Assembly: GCA_020634495.1 (NCBI GenBank) | Contig: JACKBR010000020.1 | Location: 1 to 64,000, forward strand | Length of the DNA: 64,000 bases | Source of the DNA: Ardenticatenaceae bacterium | Lineage (GTDB): Bacteria; Chloroflexota; Anaerolineae; Promineifilales; Promineifilaceae | Direction: 5' to 3' | Shown: one piece after another, positions 1 through 8,200 of the stretch | Layout of the letters: every line of letters begins with the position of its first letter | How positions within the stretch are numbered: position 1 is the stretch's first letter | Position numbers and translations under genes: made by a program | The notes under the pieces: model-generated | The model's database searches: none | The model's input: the letters and a program-made list of their open reading frames with translations, nothing else | Told to the model about the DNA's origin: nothing

Positions 1-538
1 GCTAGATGCACAGGGCTTGGAAGATGTAATGATTGAAGAGGCGCAAGGCTTTTTGAGCGATCATTATGATCCGCGCAGCAAGGTGCTGCGGCTAAGCCCG
101 ACGGTTTACCGCACGCCCAGCATCGCCGCTGCGGGCGTGGCTGCCCATGAAATGGGCCATGCCTTGCAGGATGCGGGTGGTTATTTTCCACTGCAAATTC
201 GCAGCGCCCTGGTGCCAGCGGCTCAGTTTGGCAGTTCGTTGGCTCCGTGGCTGTTTATGGGTGGTTTTTTGCTCAACTTTACTGGTTTGGCCTGGGTTGG
301 GGTGATCATGTTTGCTGCGGCCGTTTTGTTTACAATCATTACGCTGCCGGTGGAGTTTGACGCCAGCGCCCGCGCCAAGCGTTTGTTGGTGAGCAATGGT
401 GTGCTCATTGGGGATGAGATTGAAGGTGTGAACCGGGTGTTGAATGCGGCGGCGTGGACATATGTGGCTGCGGCCGTTTCTGCCATTGGCACCTTGTTGT
501 ACTACGTGTTGCTCCTTTCTGGTGGCCGTCGCCGCTAA
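1..538 (+). CDS. YugP-type membrane zinc metallopeptidase (5' truncated)
   Basis: The frame is open to the left edge, so the N-terminus lies outside the window; the TTG at 17 is not a credible start because the family segment before it (LDAQGL) is also in frame. The visible part carries the zinc motif HEMGH within VAAHEMGHALQ, preceded by the conserved LSDHYDPR-like stretch (FLSDHYDPRSKVLRLSP), and then two or three hydrophobic segments (around GFLLNFTGLAWVGVIMF and the C-terminal YVAAAVSAIGTLLYYVLLL). This is the neutral zinc metallopeptidase family COG2738 (B. subtilis YugP), usually about 225-230 residues, so some 50 residues are missing. Family members are integral membrane proteins with no firmly known substrate. 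An intrinsic terminator follows directly. Confidence 0.85.
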   Translation, partial: LDAQGLEDVMIEEAQGFLSDHYDPRSKVLRLSPTVYRTPSIAAAGVAAHEMGHALQDAGGYFPLQIRSALVPAAQFGSSLAPWLFMGGFLLNFTGLAWVGVIMFAAAVLFTIITLPVEFDASARAKRLLVSNGVLIGDEIEGVNRVLNAAAWTYVAAAVSAIGTLLYYVLLLSGGRRR

Positions 539-567
539 AACAGGTAATCAAAATTTATCAAACCAAG

Positions 568-601
568 AAAAACGGGATGGTTTTGAGGCCATCCCGTTTT
601 T
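568..601 (+). terminator. Intrinsic terminator after the metallopeptidase
   Basis: Perfect 13-bp arms AAAAACGGGATGG (568-580) and CCATCCCGTTTTT (589-601) enclose an 8-nt loop. The hairpin ends in a T run on the plus strand and starts in an A run, so it could also work for the minus-strand small gene that ends at 686. Confidence 0.85.
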
Positions 602-685
602 CTTTGGCTAGAGAACTCGCGGCTCAGCGCCCCCAATCCCCTAAGGCACTAACGTCACAAACACGCGACGATAATAAACAGTATG

Positions 686-784
686 CTACCGAGGGCGCGA
701 CATGGTGACGCCAATCATCATACCGGCAATAATCATCATTAGCGCGACGATGACGATGGTTGAGAGATTGATATGTACGACCAT
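686..784 (-). CDS. Small single-helix membrane protein (32 aa)
   Basis: A 32-residue reading frame starts at ATG 784 with a good ribosome-binding site (GGAGG, 6 nt spacer) and ends at TAG 686. It is almost entirely one hydrophobic helix: MVVHINLSTIVIVALMMIIA, then GMMIGVTMSRPR. The charged C-terminal tail suggests it stays inside under the positive-inside rule. I do not recognise a family. It is short enough to be missed by gene finders; the start context and clean transmembrane pattern are what support it. A second tiny membrane protein lies at 1003-1119. Confidence 0.6.
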   Translation of the reverse strand: MVVHINLSTIVIVALMMIIAGMMIGVTMSRPR

Positions 785-859
785 GTTGTTACCTCCGATT
801 TAGATTTGGTTGTTTCGTTTGATTACTGTTTAGTTTACAGGGGGTGTCTGCAATTTTCC

Positions 860-894
860 TGACATCAATCTGACATCAGTCACACAGTGTGTGA
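860..894 (-). promoter_or_regulatory. Direct repeat and small palindrome upstream of the 32-aa gene
   Basis: Two copies of CTGACATCA in an 11-bp register (about 859-881) are followed at once by TCACACA-G-TGTGTGA (880-894). Direct repeats in 11-bp register are typical of OmpR/PhoB-type response regulator sites, and the palindrome could be a separate operator. They lie 75-110 bp upstream of the small membrane gene. Binding is inference only. Confidence 0.3.
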
Positions 895-1002
895 TAAATG
901 TTACAAATGAAGCGAGAAGCGTACGGTGGAGAAGTGGGGTGGATGGCTGGTTCCGCAGTTTCTTACTGCGCACAGTCGGCGCGGAAAGAGTCCGCGGCTA
1001 AC

Positions 1003-1119
1003 TTAGCGCAGCTTATCATTGAATACCAGGTAAACGATGAGTAGGAAGGGGAAGATGAGGCCCAGGACAAAGGCGGCCAGCAGTAAGCCAAGCAGCGCCC
1101 CATATGATAATGTTAGCAT
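1003..1119 (-). CDS. Small single-helix membrane protein (38 aa)
   Basis: A 38-residue frame runs from ATG 1119 to TAA 1003. It has a purine-rich ribosome-binding site (GAGGGGG, about 4 nt spacer). The product begins MLTLSYGALLGLLLAAFVLG and continues LIFPFLLIVYLVFNDKLR: one long hydrophobic helix with a charged KLR end. No family is recognised. It is not similar in sequence to the 32-aa protein at 686-784, but size, topology and position next to it suggest a related kind of membrane micropeptide. Confidence 0.6.
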   Translation of the reverse strand: MLTLSYGALLGLLLAAFVLGLIFPFLLIVYLVFNDKLR

Positions 1120-1322
1120 GTTACCCCCTCATTTTTATGGTTACCAATACGGTCAAACATTTGCCAATACGTTATGAGGCAGCGCATACGGCCGTTGCCT
1201 GGCTTTGCTGGCAAGCCTGCCTTTATCCTAATTGATTATAGTTTTTTACGCTGACAGGAAACGAACGGGAAGCAAACAGGGGGCTGACAAAGGGAAACGG
1301 CCGTTTTAGCCCGAAAAGAAAC

Positions 1323-1372
1323 TTCCCAGAGGTTTTGTCGATGGTGAAGCGCAAGACAGAAACCTCTGGGAA
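1323..1372 (-). terminator. Terminator of the signalling operon
   Basis: Perfect 13-bp inverted arms TTCCCAGAGGTTT (323-335 past 1 kb) and AAACCTCTGGGAA (1360-1372) lie just after the stop codon of the ATPase-wHTH gene. On the minus strand the hairpin is followed by GTTTCTTTTC. It closes the operon that starts near 10.3 kb. Confidence 0.75.
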
Positions 1373-1378
1373 TTGAGT

Positions 1379-2737
1379 TTAATTGTCGCTGGTTTGCAGC
1401 ATGTAGCCCTGGTTGTGGACGTTTTGCAAAAAGCGGGGATTTTTAGAGTCTGGCTCAATCTTTTTGCGCAGGCGGGCAATGGCCGCGATGAGCGCCTCAT
1501 CAGAAACACCGCCTTTGGCATTGGGCCATCCGGCAGAAATAAGGGCATCTTTTTCAACCACTTCACCTTCTTGGCCGTACAGTTGTTGGAACAGACGGTA
1601 CTCAAGCTGGGTCAGGCGGGGGGCGGGATTGCCCAATACCCAAATTTGACGCGATGGTTCATCGAAGAAGAGGGGCTGCTCCCAGTGGGCTTCCTGGGCG
1701 GCTACAAAATGGGCAAAGATGGGAGAAAAGATAACGGCCGTATCATCCTCAGACATCAAACCTTTAATTTGCAGTTGAGTCACAATTGCGGCATCCATGG
1801 CCGAGTCAAACTCCTGCGCCTTGGCCATTAAAGTACGCTGTTCGTGTACGCTTAGGCTGCCCCAGAGCTTTTCACATTCCAGCTCTACGCCAGGGATTTT
1901 TAGCAAACGGATGGCAGCATCGGTCAGGTGCAGCTGGTCTGCCAGCTTGTGCTGCATAGCTCCCAGCAGAGCGGCCCGCAGCAGCCCCGCATGTCCACCC
2001 GCCAGGCTGTACAGGCCGTCGCGCAGCTGATCTGTTAACGTCAGCTGGTTCCGCTTTGACACCCGCTCCAGCACCGACATCGCGTCACTTTTGGCATATG
2101 GTTTCAGGCCCATCACGTTAGACGCCAGCAGCTCGTAAAATTCCTCCCGCGCCGGATCCATTTCGATGAGATTAGGCATCATATCGCGGGTGAAAACCAG
2201 ATAGGAGATGCGGTACTTGTACGCTTCACGCAGGCCGCGCAAATTGGCAAATAGGCGTGGCTCTGCTTCCTGGTAAACATCATCAAACTGGTCAAACAGG
2301 AAAACGAGGCGGTGCTTGGGATTGTTTAATAAGATGCGCAGCGCCTGCTTAAAGTAACGCTGCACCTTGAGAATGTCACCTTTGGCATCCAGCAGGCGTT
2401 CGTGAAACTGGCTGATCTTTTCAATATCTTGTGAACTCAAGGCAAATTTATCCGCATCCCCTTCTAGCAGTTCAAACTGTTCCAGGATGAGGCTGTAAAT
2501 GCTGCGGTCAGAAAAATCGGGGATGTAGTGGAAGTTGGCCCGAACAATGATGGTGTGGACAGCCATCTGGCCCAGATGGGTCGCTTGCGTGTCTGGATCG
2601 CGCAGATGGTTAAACAAGTTGGATTTGCCCACCCCGCTGATGCCAATGATGGAGGCGGACTCGCCTGCCTGCATCCATTGGAATAATCGTTTGGTCTCTG
2701 TTTCTCGGAAACCAGTTTTTTGGGTTGTGAGGTTCAT
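1379..2737 (-). CDS. P-loop ATPase with C-terminal OmpR-type winged helix
   Basis: 452 residues. The N-terminal half is a STAND/AAA-like ATPase: Walker A GISGVGKSN (about residues 32-40) and Walker B LVFLFDQFDD (about 145-154). The C-terminal 95 residues resemble the OmpR/PhoB winged helix (Trans_Reg_C), with LTQLEYRLFQQLYGQEGEVV and a final VHNQGYML wing. So the protein is probably an ATP-switched DNA-binding regulator. The start at 2737 has GGAG about 9 nt upstream. It lies 7 bp after the receiver-SIR2 gene and is the last gene of that operon. In a two-component system the DNA-binding domain normally follows the receiver; here it is on a separate ATPase, so it may be the output partner of the upstream fusion. 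That link is inference from gene order. Confidence 0.8.
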   Translation of the reverse strand: MNLTTQKTGFRETETKRLFQWMQAGESASIIGISGVGKSNLFNHLRDPDTQATHLGQMAVHTIIVRANFHYIPDFSDRSIYSLILEQFELLEGDADKFALSSQDIEKISQFHERLLDAKGDILKVQRYFKQALRILLNNPKHRLVFLFDQFDDVYQEAEPRLFANLRGLREAYKYRISYLVFTRDMMPNLIEMDPAREEFYELLASNVMGLKPYAKSDAMSVLERVSKRNQLTLTDQLRDGLYSLAGGHAGLLRAALLGAMQHKLADQLHLTDAAIRLLKIPGVELECEKLWGSLSVHEQRTLMAKAQEFDSAMDAAIVTQLQIKGLMSEDDTAVIFSPIFAHFVAAQEAHWEQPLFFDEPSRQIWVLGNPAPRLTQLEYRLFQQLYGQEGEVVEKDALISAGWPNAKGGVSDEALIAAIARLRKKIEPDSKNPRFLQNVHNQGYMLQTSDN

Positions 2738-2744
2738 GGGGAAA

Positions 2745-5267
2745 TTACTCCTTCGTCAGGCCGGGTATGTCTTCGCCGTCGTAGTTGGTAAGGGTGAAGA
2801 GTACTTTGAGCAGCTGGCCGGGTGGTTCTGGCAGCACGCGGAAGTCCAGATTGCGGTAAACGTCTTGCTCTTCTTCAGAGATGTCGCCGCCAGCCAGCCA
2901 AATGAGCCCGGTGGCTGAGTCTGGCTGGCAGTGTTGGTAGGCGGCCATTAATTCGTCCTCGGAGGGACACAGCATCAAGAGAAAGGCTCCTTTTTGTACG
3001 GCCGTTGCCAACTGTTGCCAAAGCTGGGTGACTCGATTAATTGTCTTGTGTTGCCGATGATCATATTCAGTAATTGGCAAACAGTCGGGGCCGGTCTCTT
3101 CGTCCTTGGCGTTGATGGTTCCAAAAAGCTTATGAATAAAAATGGGGTCATTCTTTTGACTAAAATCTTTGCCGTTGGCATGGAGTTGGGTGGTGAACAT
3201 GACGCCCCTGTTTTGGTACGCCTGCTCTAAGTAAGTGTGTTGGTTGGTGGTGTACACCGTTCGCCAGGGGAGCTTGGCGGCGGCTCGATAAATAGACGGC
3301 CGTTTGCTCGACGAATAGTACTCGATATGTTTTTGAATTAACCGTTTACGGTTGCCCATGCGGTTGATGTAAAAGGCAAACAGCTTGGTGGGCTTGTCCG
3401 TTGGTGAGGCCGAAATGTCTACCTCTTTCATCAACTGTTGGGCCAGCTGGTTGTTGTTTGGCCAGTCGGCATTGCGCGGAATGGCTGAACCGATAAACAA
3501 GATGACATTGTCCTTGACCACATTTTCAGCCAGAAAGCGCTGCTGCGCAGAAGCTAACAACAGGGCCGGGGCAAAAAAGCTGCTGTCTTCGGCAAAGGTT
3601 GCCTGGCTCACGGGCACTGGCTCGCGGTACATGTCGATCAGGTGAGATGAAGACGGCCGTCCGGCCAGCAAATCCAGCTCCTCACACAGCATCACCGCCG
3701 AGTGCATCGCCTGGAGTTTGCGATTTTCTGAAATATGCCGCAGCCGCACCACATTGAGCGTGCCCATTAACTGGCTCAGCAAATACTCCTTACGCGCTTC
3801 ATTTTGTTGAGTATTAAAGCTGCGGGCATACCGGTGAGCCATCTGGCGCAAGGCAAACACAATTTCGGCCGCTTTGCGAGCATCTTTAGAAAATGATGGC
3901 GGCAAAATGGGCGGCTGGTTCTGGCGATCTGCTTCCAGGAGCGCCTCTTCCAGATGCAAAAAGTCGGTCAGGCTCAGCAACGACATAAGCCGGTACTTTA
4001 CATCCGTTTCTAAAATGACAAAGTCGCGCAAAATATGGCTTTTATAGGTGCGATAAAAATCAATAAGCCAACATTTGCCAGATTCATCGACCATGATGTT
4101 GCGGCCTGTCAGGTCGCCATGCGTGATGCACTTATGCACCTGAATGACACATTCCACATGGTATTTATCTAGCCAGGCAATGGGGTTAAGCACCTTCTCC
4201 TTGCCGGGGGTAAGCTGAATCATTTCGGCTTCGGGGTCTAGCTCTGGCAGCACAATTTGAATACGGCCGATTAGCTTTTTGCGATCTAGCTGAAACGCCT
4301 CGTAATAAAGTTGGCGTACATCGGCCAACACCCGCTCTGGATTATCGAACCAGTAATGATACGTTTGCTCAAAAAGCTCGCGCAAACTGGCTACAATCTG
4401 GTTGGGTTCGCTGCGCCGGTAAAATTCATCAAACTCTTTCAGGGCCACGCCCTGGCTCTCGGCAAAGTTGTAGAGCAAGGTGCCAAGATGGCGCGAATAG
4501 CGCACATCTGCCTGGGCTACGCTGTTGCCCGTAAGGAAACGCTCCACGTTGGCTTTGTAGTGGCGTCGCTCAGTTTCTACCTTATCTTTGCGGCCAACTT
4601 TGGCCACGTAAGAGCGCCCGACGCCTTCTTGCCAGGTGGGTTTTACCTGGACGATGGCCGCGCCGGTAAGCCCTGGCGTGAGTTTGCTCACAAACAGGCT
4701 GCGGGCATCTACAAACAGCTTGCCAAACAGATCGCGCACCTGGGGAGTTAGTAATTTGGTAGACGGCCGTTCCGCCATTGACCAGTTCACATCCTCCGCC
4801 ACTTCCTCCAACACATTCAGCGAATCGCTCACATAGTCCAGACCAAAATTAATGCGAATTTTTTCTTCTTCCAGTTCCTTAATCGTATTGAGCAGCTTGC
4901 TCAAATAACCCGCTTCCTTTATCACCAGGCGATCAGCCTTCAAATTCCAGGCTTGTAACGTGTATTTTTGATGCGCCGTAATAACAATGGTGGGCATGAC
5001 CCCGCGCAGTTGAAGATGTTCAATATCTTCCAGAAGCAGCAACCCCTCCATATGTTCAGGGTCTTCCGGGTCTTCCTCAGTTAATTTAAGATCGATAATG
5101 GCCAGATGAAAGTGATCGGTTTCTAAAGCAGATTTGGCTTCAGTGTAGGAGGTTGCCAGGCGTACCAGATAATGTTCTTCCTTTAGCCATCGGATGATGG
5201 GATCGTAGGCGTTTTCATCATCTTCTACCAGCAGGATTCGTAATTGATGGGTTGTTTGCTCAGGCAT
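2745..5267 (-). CDS. Receiver / kinase-like / SIR2-like fusion protein
   Basis: 840 residues with three parts. Residues 9-130 are a response-regulator receiver: acidic pair D16-D17, phospho-acceptor D59 in LAIIDLK, and K117. Residues about 200-430 resemble an aminoglycoside-phosphotransferase/kinase fold: VAKVGRK (K223), catalytic loop HGDLTGRN (383-390, D385) and metal aspartate in WLIDF (D403). Residues about 583-825 resemble a SIR2-like NADase/deacetylase: FIGSAIPRNADWP, then VYTTNQH (TTN 673-675, with H677 where the family usually has D), IHKLFG (H712) and PITEYD. SIR2-like domains act as NAD-depleting effectors in several phage-defence systems, so this could be an effector switched by phosphorylation. 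The start overlaps the histidine kinase gene by 8 bp and has AGGAGG 8 nt upstream. Domain calls are by motif; the SIR2 call is the least certain. Confidence 0.75.
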   Translation of the reverse strand: MPEQTTHQLRILLVEDDENAYDPIIRWLKEEHYLVRLATSYTEAKSALETDHFHLAIIDLKLTEEDPEDPEHMEGLLLLEDIEHLQLRGVMPTIVITAHQKYTLQAWNLKADRLVIKEAGYLSKLLNTIKELEEEKIRINFGLDYVSDSLNVLEEVAEDVNWSMAERPSTKLLTPQVRDLFGKLFVDARSLFVSKLTPGLTGAAIVQVKPTWQEGVGRSYVAKVGRKDKVETERRHYKANVERFLTGNSVAQADVRYSRHLGTLLYNFAESQGVALKEFDEFYRRSEPNQIVASLRELFEQTYHYWFDNPERVLADVRQLYYEAFQLDRKKLIGRIQIVLPELDPEAEMIQLTPGKEKVLNPIAWLDKYHVECVIQVHKCITHGDLTGRNIMVDESGKCWLIDFYRTYKSHILRDFVILETDVKYRLMSLLSLTDFLHLEEALLEADRQNQPPILPPSFSKDARKAAEIVFALRQMAHRYARSFNTQQNEARKEYLLSQLMGTLNVVRLRHISENRKLQAMHSAVMLCEELDLLAGRPSSSHLIDMYREPVPVSQATFAEDSSFFAPALLLASAQQRFLAENVVKDNVILFIGSAIPRNADWPNNNQLAQQLMKEVDISASPTDKPTKLFAFYINRMGNRKRLIQKHIEYYSSSKRPSIYRAAAKLPWRTVYTTNQHTYLEQAYQNRGVMFTTQLHANGKDFSQKNDPIFIHKLFGTINAKDEETGPDCLPITEYDHRQHKTINRVTQLWQQLATAVQKGAFLLMLCPSEDELMAAYQHCQPDSATGLIWLAGGDISEEEQDVYRNLDFRVLPEPPGQLLKVLFTLTNYDGEDIPGLTKE

Positions 5268-8200
5268 CGACCAATCCCTCCTGTGAAATCGGCTCCGTAT
5301 TCGTTTGCAGAGGCAGGCTCAGGGTAAATGTGGATCCAACACCGGATTCGCTCACTAAATCGAGCTTCCCATTATGAGCCTGGGTGATGAGGTGGCAATG
5401 GAAAAGCCCCACGCCGTGCATTTTGTGCAGCGAGTTGTTTTTTGTTGAGGTGCCGAACTTAAAGACATCTTCCTGCATTTCTTTGGGAATGCCGTTGCCA
5501 TTGTCCCGAATGCGTAAATGAACGTAGGTTTCGTCCGCCTCGGCAGAAATAACAACTTCTCCAGCGCGGTCGCCTGGGATGGCCGAGAAGGCGTTGACAA
5601 AGAGGTTTTTTAGCAGCAGCTCAATCCACAGGCTGTCTGCCTGAACCTGGGGCAGCCCCGGCATAATTTCTTTGATAATGGTGACGTGAGGTGGTTTTTG
5701 CGGTTTGCTTAAATCGATGGCGTTTTGAACCAGGCTGGCCACATCCTCAAAGTCTGGGTGATAAGCTCCCGTGAAGACAAAATCTTTCAAACGGCCGCTT
5801 ATCTTGTCGGTCACTTTGGCGCTTTTTTGCAAATTGGCCAGCGGTGCAGAAATATCTCGACTATTTTTATATTTATAAACAATTTCATCTACCAGATCGG
5901 GGAAGGTGGCCACAGCATTGTTAATATCATGCACCAGACCAGTGGCCATCATGGCCGTTTGTTGGGTCAATTCTAAGGCTCTTGCTCGCCGGAACTGCCG
6001 TTCATTTTTAATGGCTAAAGCAACATGTTTCGCCAGGGTGCTCAACACCTCTTCGTCGTCAACGGTAAAGGCCGCCAGCTGGTCGCTTTCGACAATGAGG
6101 ATGTAGCTAACCACATTGTCAATAATAATTGGCACGGCAATTTCTGACTGCGTGGAGGGAATGGCCGGAATGTAATCAATATCCTGGCGAATGTCTGGCA
6201 CATTGCTTAAGACACCGGTTGCCAACACACGGCCAGCAATGCCGCGCCGCTTATTCAGCTGGGTGCGGAAGGTCTCGCCTTCCATAATCGGCGCATCAAT
6301 CCGGTAAAATTGCTGCGTATTGGCCGTTACAGCCACTTCGTTTCTGTCGATGAGATGTTCAACAATGCAGGCATTGCTTGCCTTGGGAAACGCCTCTAGC
6401 ACTTCTTGCATCAAGTTCTTAAAAATGATGTCAATGTCCACGCTGGCGCTGATAATTGGCGTGATGCGGGAAACGGTTTCCAGGCGTTGCTGCCGCTGTT
6501 TGGCTTCTGTGTGCAGGCGTGCCCGCAAGATGGCCAGCGCCGCCAGCTGGGCAAACAGTTCCAGCGTTCCCCGGTCGGCTTCGCTAAACTGCGTTGGGAA
6601 CTGGTAGCCAAAAAACATGCAGCCCACGCGGGTTTGGCCAACTTCCAGGGGGAAAATGGCTGCGGATTGATATTGGTTGGCATAGGAAAAAACGGCTCGC
6701 AGCTGCGGCACTTTGGGTAGGTCTGTAACAAATTTACAGTTGGGGAGCTGCCAGGCAGTTTGGACAAGCGGGGGATTTTCTTCAAGTGTGGTGGTAACGG
6801 CCGTTTCCTGGTTGCCAGAAATTGTGGTGACAATAAACTGCTCTGTTTCCGGGTCTTGATGATACACGGCAATGCCGTCCACCGCCTGCAAAGCATTTAA
6901 GCCCTGGGTAATAATCGCCGCCAGCAGCCGCTCTAAATTCGCCTCGTCCGCCAGACGCTGCGACAAATTTCGCAGCTCCCGCAGTGTGCGGTTACGGTCT
7001 GCCTGCTCCAAATTTAGCGCCAGGCGGCCTGCCAATTTTTCCAGAAACTTTTGGTGTTCTTTTGTAAAGCCATGACGTTCTGGGCTTTCTAAATACAAAA
7101 TTGCCAGGGGATTGCCCGTCACCTTTACCGGGACGGCCAGACCGCAGCGCGATTCTGGAAAAAAGCGGTAGCGAAACTTGCCCGCTTCGGGACGGCCCGC
7201 ATTGATCTCTCGTTTGGTTTGGGATTGGGTGTAGGCTTGTTCAATAAGCCCGCTGGGCAAGGTGTCGATGTGGCGGGTGTGCAGCTTGCCTGTTGAAAGC
7301 AGTTGGTAAACGCCCCAGGCTCCCTTTGGCTCATCCCGAATCAGCAGCACGCGAGGGGCGTTGGTGTATTCCTGAACCCGACGCAAGGCCAGCAAAATGG
7401 CGTTTTCAATGGCTCCATCGGCCCGAAAATACATGCTGCTGAACACCTGGTCCAGCCCTTTCAGCTCCATCGTTCGCCGGGAAAGGTTTTGCTCTACCCG
7501 CTGGTAGCTGCGTGCGCCTGGCAAGGCAATGGCTAAAAAGTTGGCAAATACTTCTAGAACTGTTTTCTGTTCGTTGGTGAGTTGGTGGGGGTGCAGCCAG
7601 TTTAGGTAAAGCAGGCCAGCGGGGGCCGCAGCAGAGCCAAGGCGGATGCCCACGAAGCCGCGCACGCCCTCGCGGGGCAAGAAGGTGCTGGTTTCCAGGC
7701 AGAGGCGCAATTTGGCGGGAACGGCCGTTTCTATATTGGGCACCGAAATAAACCCTTTTTGCAAAATCAGGTGGGCCAGACCTTGGGTGGGTCTTGGTTT
7801 ATCGGTAGGGGCGATGGCTGTGCGGGTGCCAACGGCCGTTACGTCCTTTGGTGCATAGCGGTACAGCTTATCATTGCGCATGGGCTGTAGCGGGTAAACC
7901 ACCACGCTGTCTGCCTGGAATAAATCTTTGGCTGAAACCACGGCCGAATCCAATAGCTCAACAACAGATTGGGTGACTTTATTGTTGAGAGTTTCTTCAA
8001 CTTCAAGCAGCTTACGCCAGTTGCTGTTGCGCTGCCGCTCTACCACCAGAGCCCGCGCATTTTCCAGCACCAGCGTCACCTGGTTTACAAAAGTTTGCAA
8101 AAGCTCAAACTGTTCCTGGGTAATGTCGTGGGGCGAAAACTTGTTATCGACGTAGAGAATGCCGTACGTGTGCTCGCCTGTTGTCAGGGGAATGAGGGCA

